Below, in pieces: positions 62,983 to 64,000 of a stretch of 64,000 nt of DNA (positions are counted from its first letter, which is position 1; each line of letters starts with the position of its first letter). Both the position numbers and the translations under genes were made by a program. Origin of the DNA: Aricia agestis. Lineage: Eukaryota > Arthropoda > Insecta > Lepidoptera > Lycaenidae. A model generated the notes under the pieces. That model saw only the letters and a list, made by a program, of their open reading frames with translations. It was not told where the DNA came from and searched no databases. The DNA lies in assembly GCF_905147365.1 (NCBI RefSeq), contig NC_056412.1, forward strand, positions 17,538,001 to 17,602,000. Direction: 5' to 3'.

Positions 62983-64000
62983 ATCATTATGTTTACTAAT
63001 TTTGATGGGTATGGTACCTTGAGAAGGTTTTTTTATCCTTAAGCAGAGCCTTTGGTGATGAATTGATGGTGATTCTTTATGGCCGACATCGCCCAACTTA
63101 TGTCTTATAGCCAATCTACTAATTCAATTAATGAAATTACATACGTCCGAGCAATCACTATAAATATTATGTGTAAATTATATGCCAATTCACCTTGTGG
63201 TATTACGTTCAAGGCAACACACGTTTCCTATAATTGTAAAGTACACTTACTGAAAGGTTCTAGTGTGTACTTATTGCTAACGCGGCCACTTACGCCTACT
63301 CAAATATTTCGAGCTGATTATGAATAAAAAGTAGATTACTATAACAGTCGAAATATACGGCAAAAAATTACTGAGTTCCGAAATAAAACCCAGTCTACTG
63401 CTCAAGACGCCATGTCCAATGCCAATTTTTGAATTGAAGCGTTTTCAGTGGCCTTGTTATGGGGAAAATAATAGGCTACTTGACCTACTTTTTTCTTCAT
63501 GCTAATCGCTTCTTAATCATTCATTTTCACAAAAAAACTAACATTTTAATATTTTACACAGTAGAAACCCATAAAAATGTTGATTGAAAAATATGCCTTA
63601 TAAATGGCGCCGAAAACACTGTCCGCCATAGTGTGACGTCATACGTTTTGTAGTCTCTTTTTATTAAACATTTTTAATGTGCTAAATTACGAGTCTAAAA
63701 GTACCCAAAATTATAAAAGAATTAAGTAACAAATTATAAATCATTTCTAATGTTGAAAACTTTTGGAGAAAAGTTTTGGCCATTTCATTTCCCGTCTACA
63801 ATAAATGGAGATAATAAGTATATAAAACTGATGTTTTATTTGAATTATTCAAGAAAATATATTTAACAAATCTTTCTAGGCTTATTCTTATTATTTATGT
63901 ACAAATAAACTTACATAATATAACGAGCGCGATAAATAAAAGATATTAAATTACGAGTCTGATGACGTCACATCCAAATCGGAAGTACCGCAAAAGCGTT
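62983..64000. other. Unassigned sequence
   Basis: 'GTTCCGAAATAAAACCCAGT' and 'GCTCAAGACGCCATGTCCAA' (63376-63420) resemble 40021-40075, indicating another dispersed family. No coding signal is seen; the 82- and 90-codon frames here lack motifs. Confidence 0.35.

Noticed and set aside
62842..63114. 90-codon minus frame
   Set aside because: Half of it lies in a TIR element arm and it has no recognisable motif.

Overview
This is eukaryotic, AT-rich, repeat-saturated nuclear DNA. The repeats point to a moth or butterfly (Lepidoptera): Lep1-type non-autonomous Helitrons, the 'GGCCAAGTGCG / GGGTTCCGTA' interspersed repeats, tRNA-headed SINEs with TTA-type tails, a short 3'-end-like repeat ending in a 'GTTTGCCCCCTTATTT' block, and many foldback MITEs. 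I recognise no intact host gene, host tRNA, rRNA or CRISPR array. Almost all listed open frames are accidental or lie inside repeats. The window reads as intergenic or intronic transposon sediment. Family names rest on recall and visible structure, not on any search.

Layout. 0-7 kb: a large inverted-repeat element (230-1388) with a TTAA-flanked MITE in its right arm; a SINE; a long interspersed repeat (2496-3706) carrying a second TTAA MITE; a small MITE; an internally deleted mariner (5036-5961) with decayed transposase; a foldback MITE. 7-16 kb: mostly unrecognised sequence with nested MITEs at 11.7-12.7 kb. 16-25.5 kb: Helitron-like elements, a foldback with two 212-bp arms (17588-18134), a 210-bp tandem duplication, a second SINE type and an LTR-like segment. 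27-37 kb: many MITEs, several palindromes, and a tangle of opposed repeat fragments at 34.8-37.1 kb. 38-44 kb: sparse, with one MITE inside a Lep1 element.

44.1-50.5 kb is the most informative part. Two halves of P-element/THAP9-like transposase lie on opposite strands: a THAP zinc-finger region on plus (44756-45856) and the C-terminal region on minus (46293-46812). Next is a young, structurally complete 3.29-kb LTR retrotransposon (47185-50473): two 546-bp LTRs with about two mismatches, ATAT target duplications, primer-binding site, polypurine tract and one intact 719-codon frame. That frame encodes Gag followed directly by the integrase HHCC zinc-binding module. Protease, reverse transcriptase, RNase H and the integrase DDE core are absent. 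It therefore looks like a recently mobilised Gag-only, trans-dependent element.

50.7-64 kb: hAT-like MITEs, another composite repeat with a SINE inserted, a second copy of the 12.5-kb MITE, long TA and tetranucleotide microsatellites, and several hairpins. There is no gene network here. The logic of the window is layered insertion, with at least seven visible nesting events giving relative ages.
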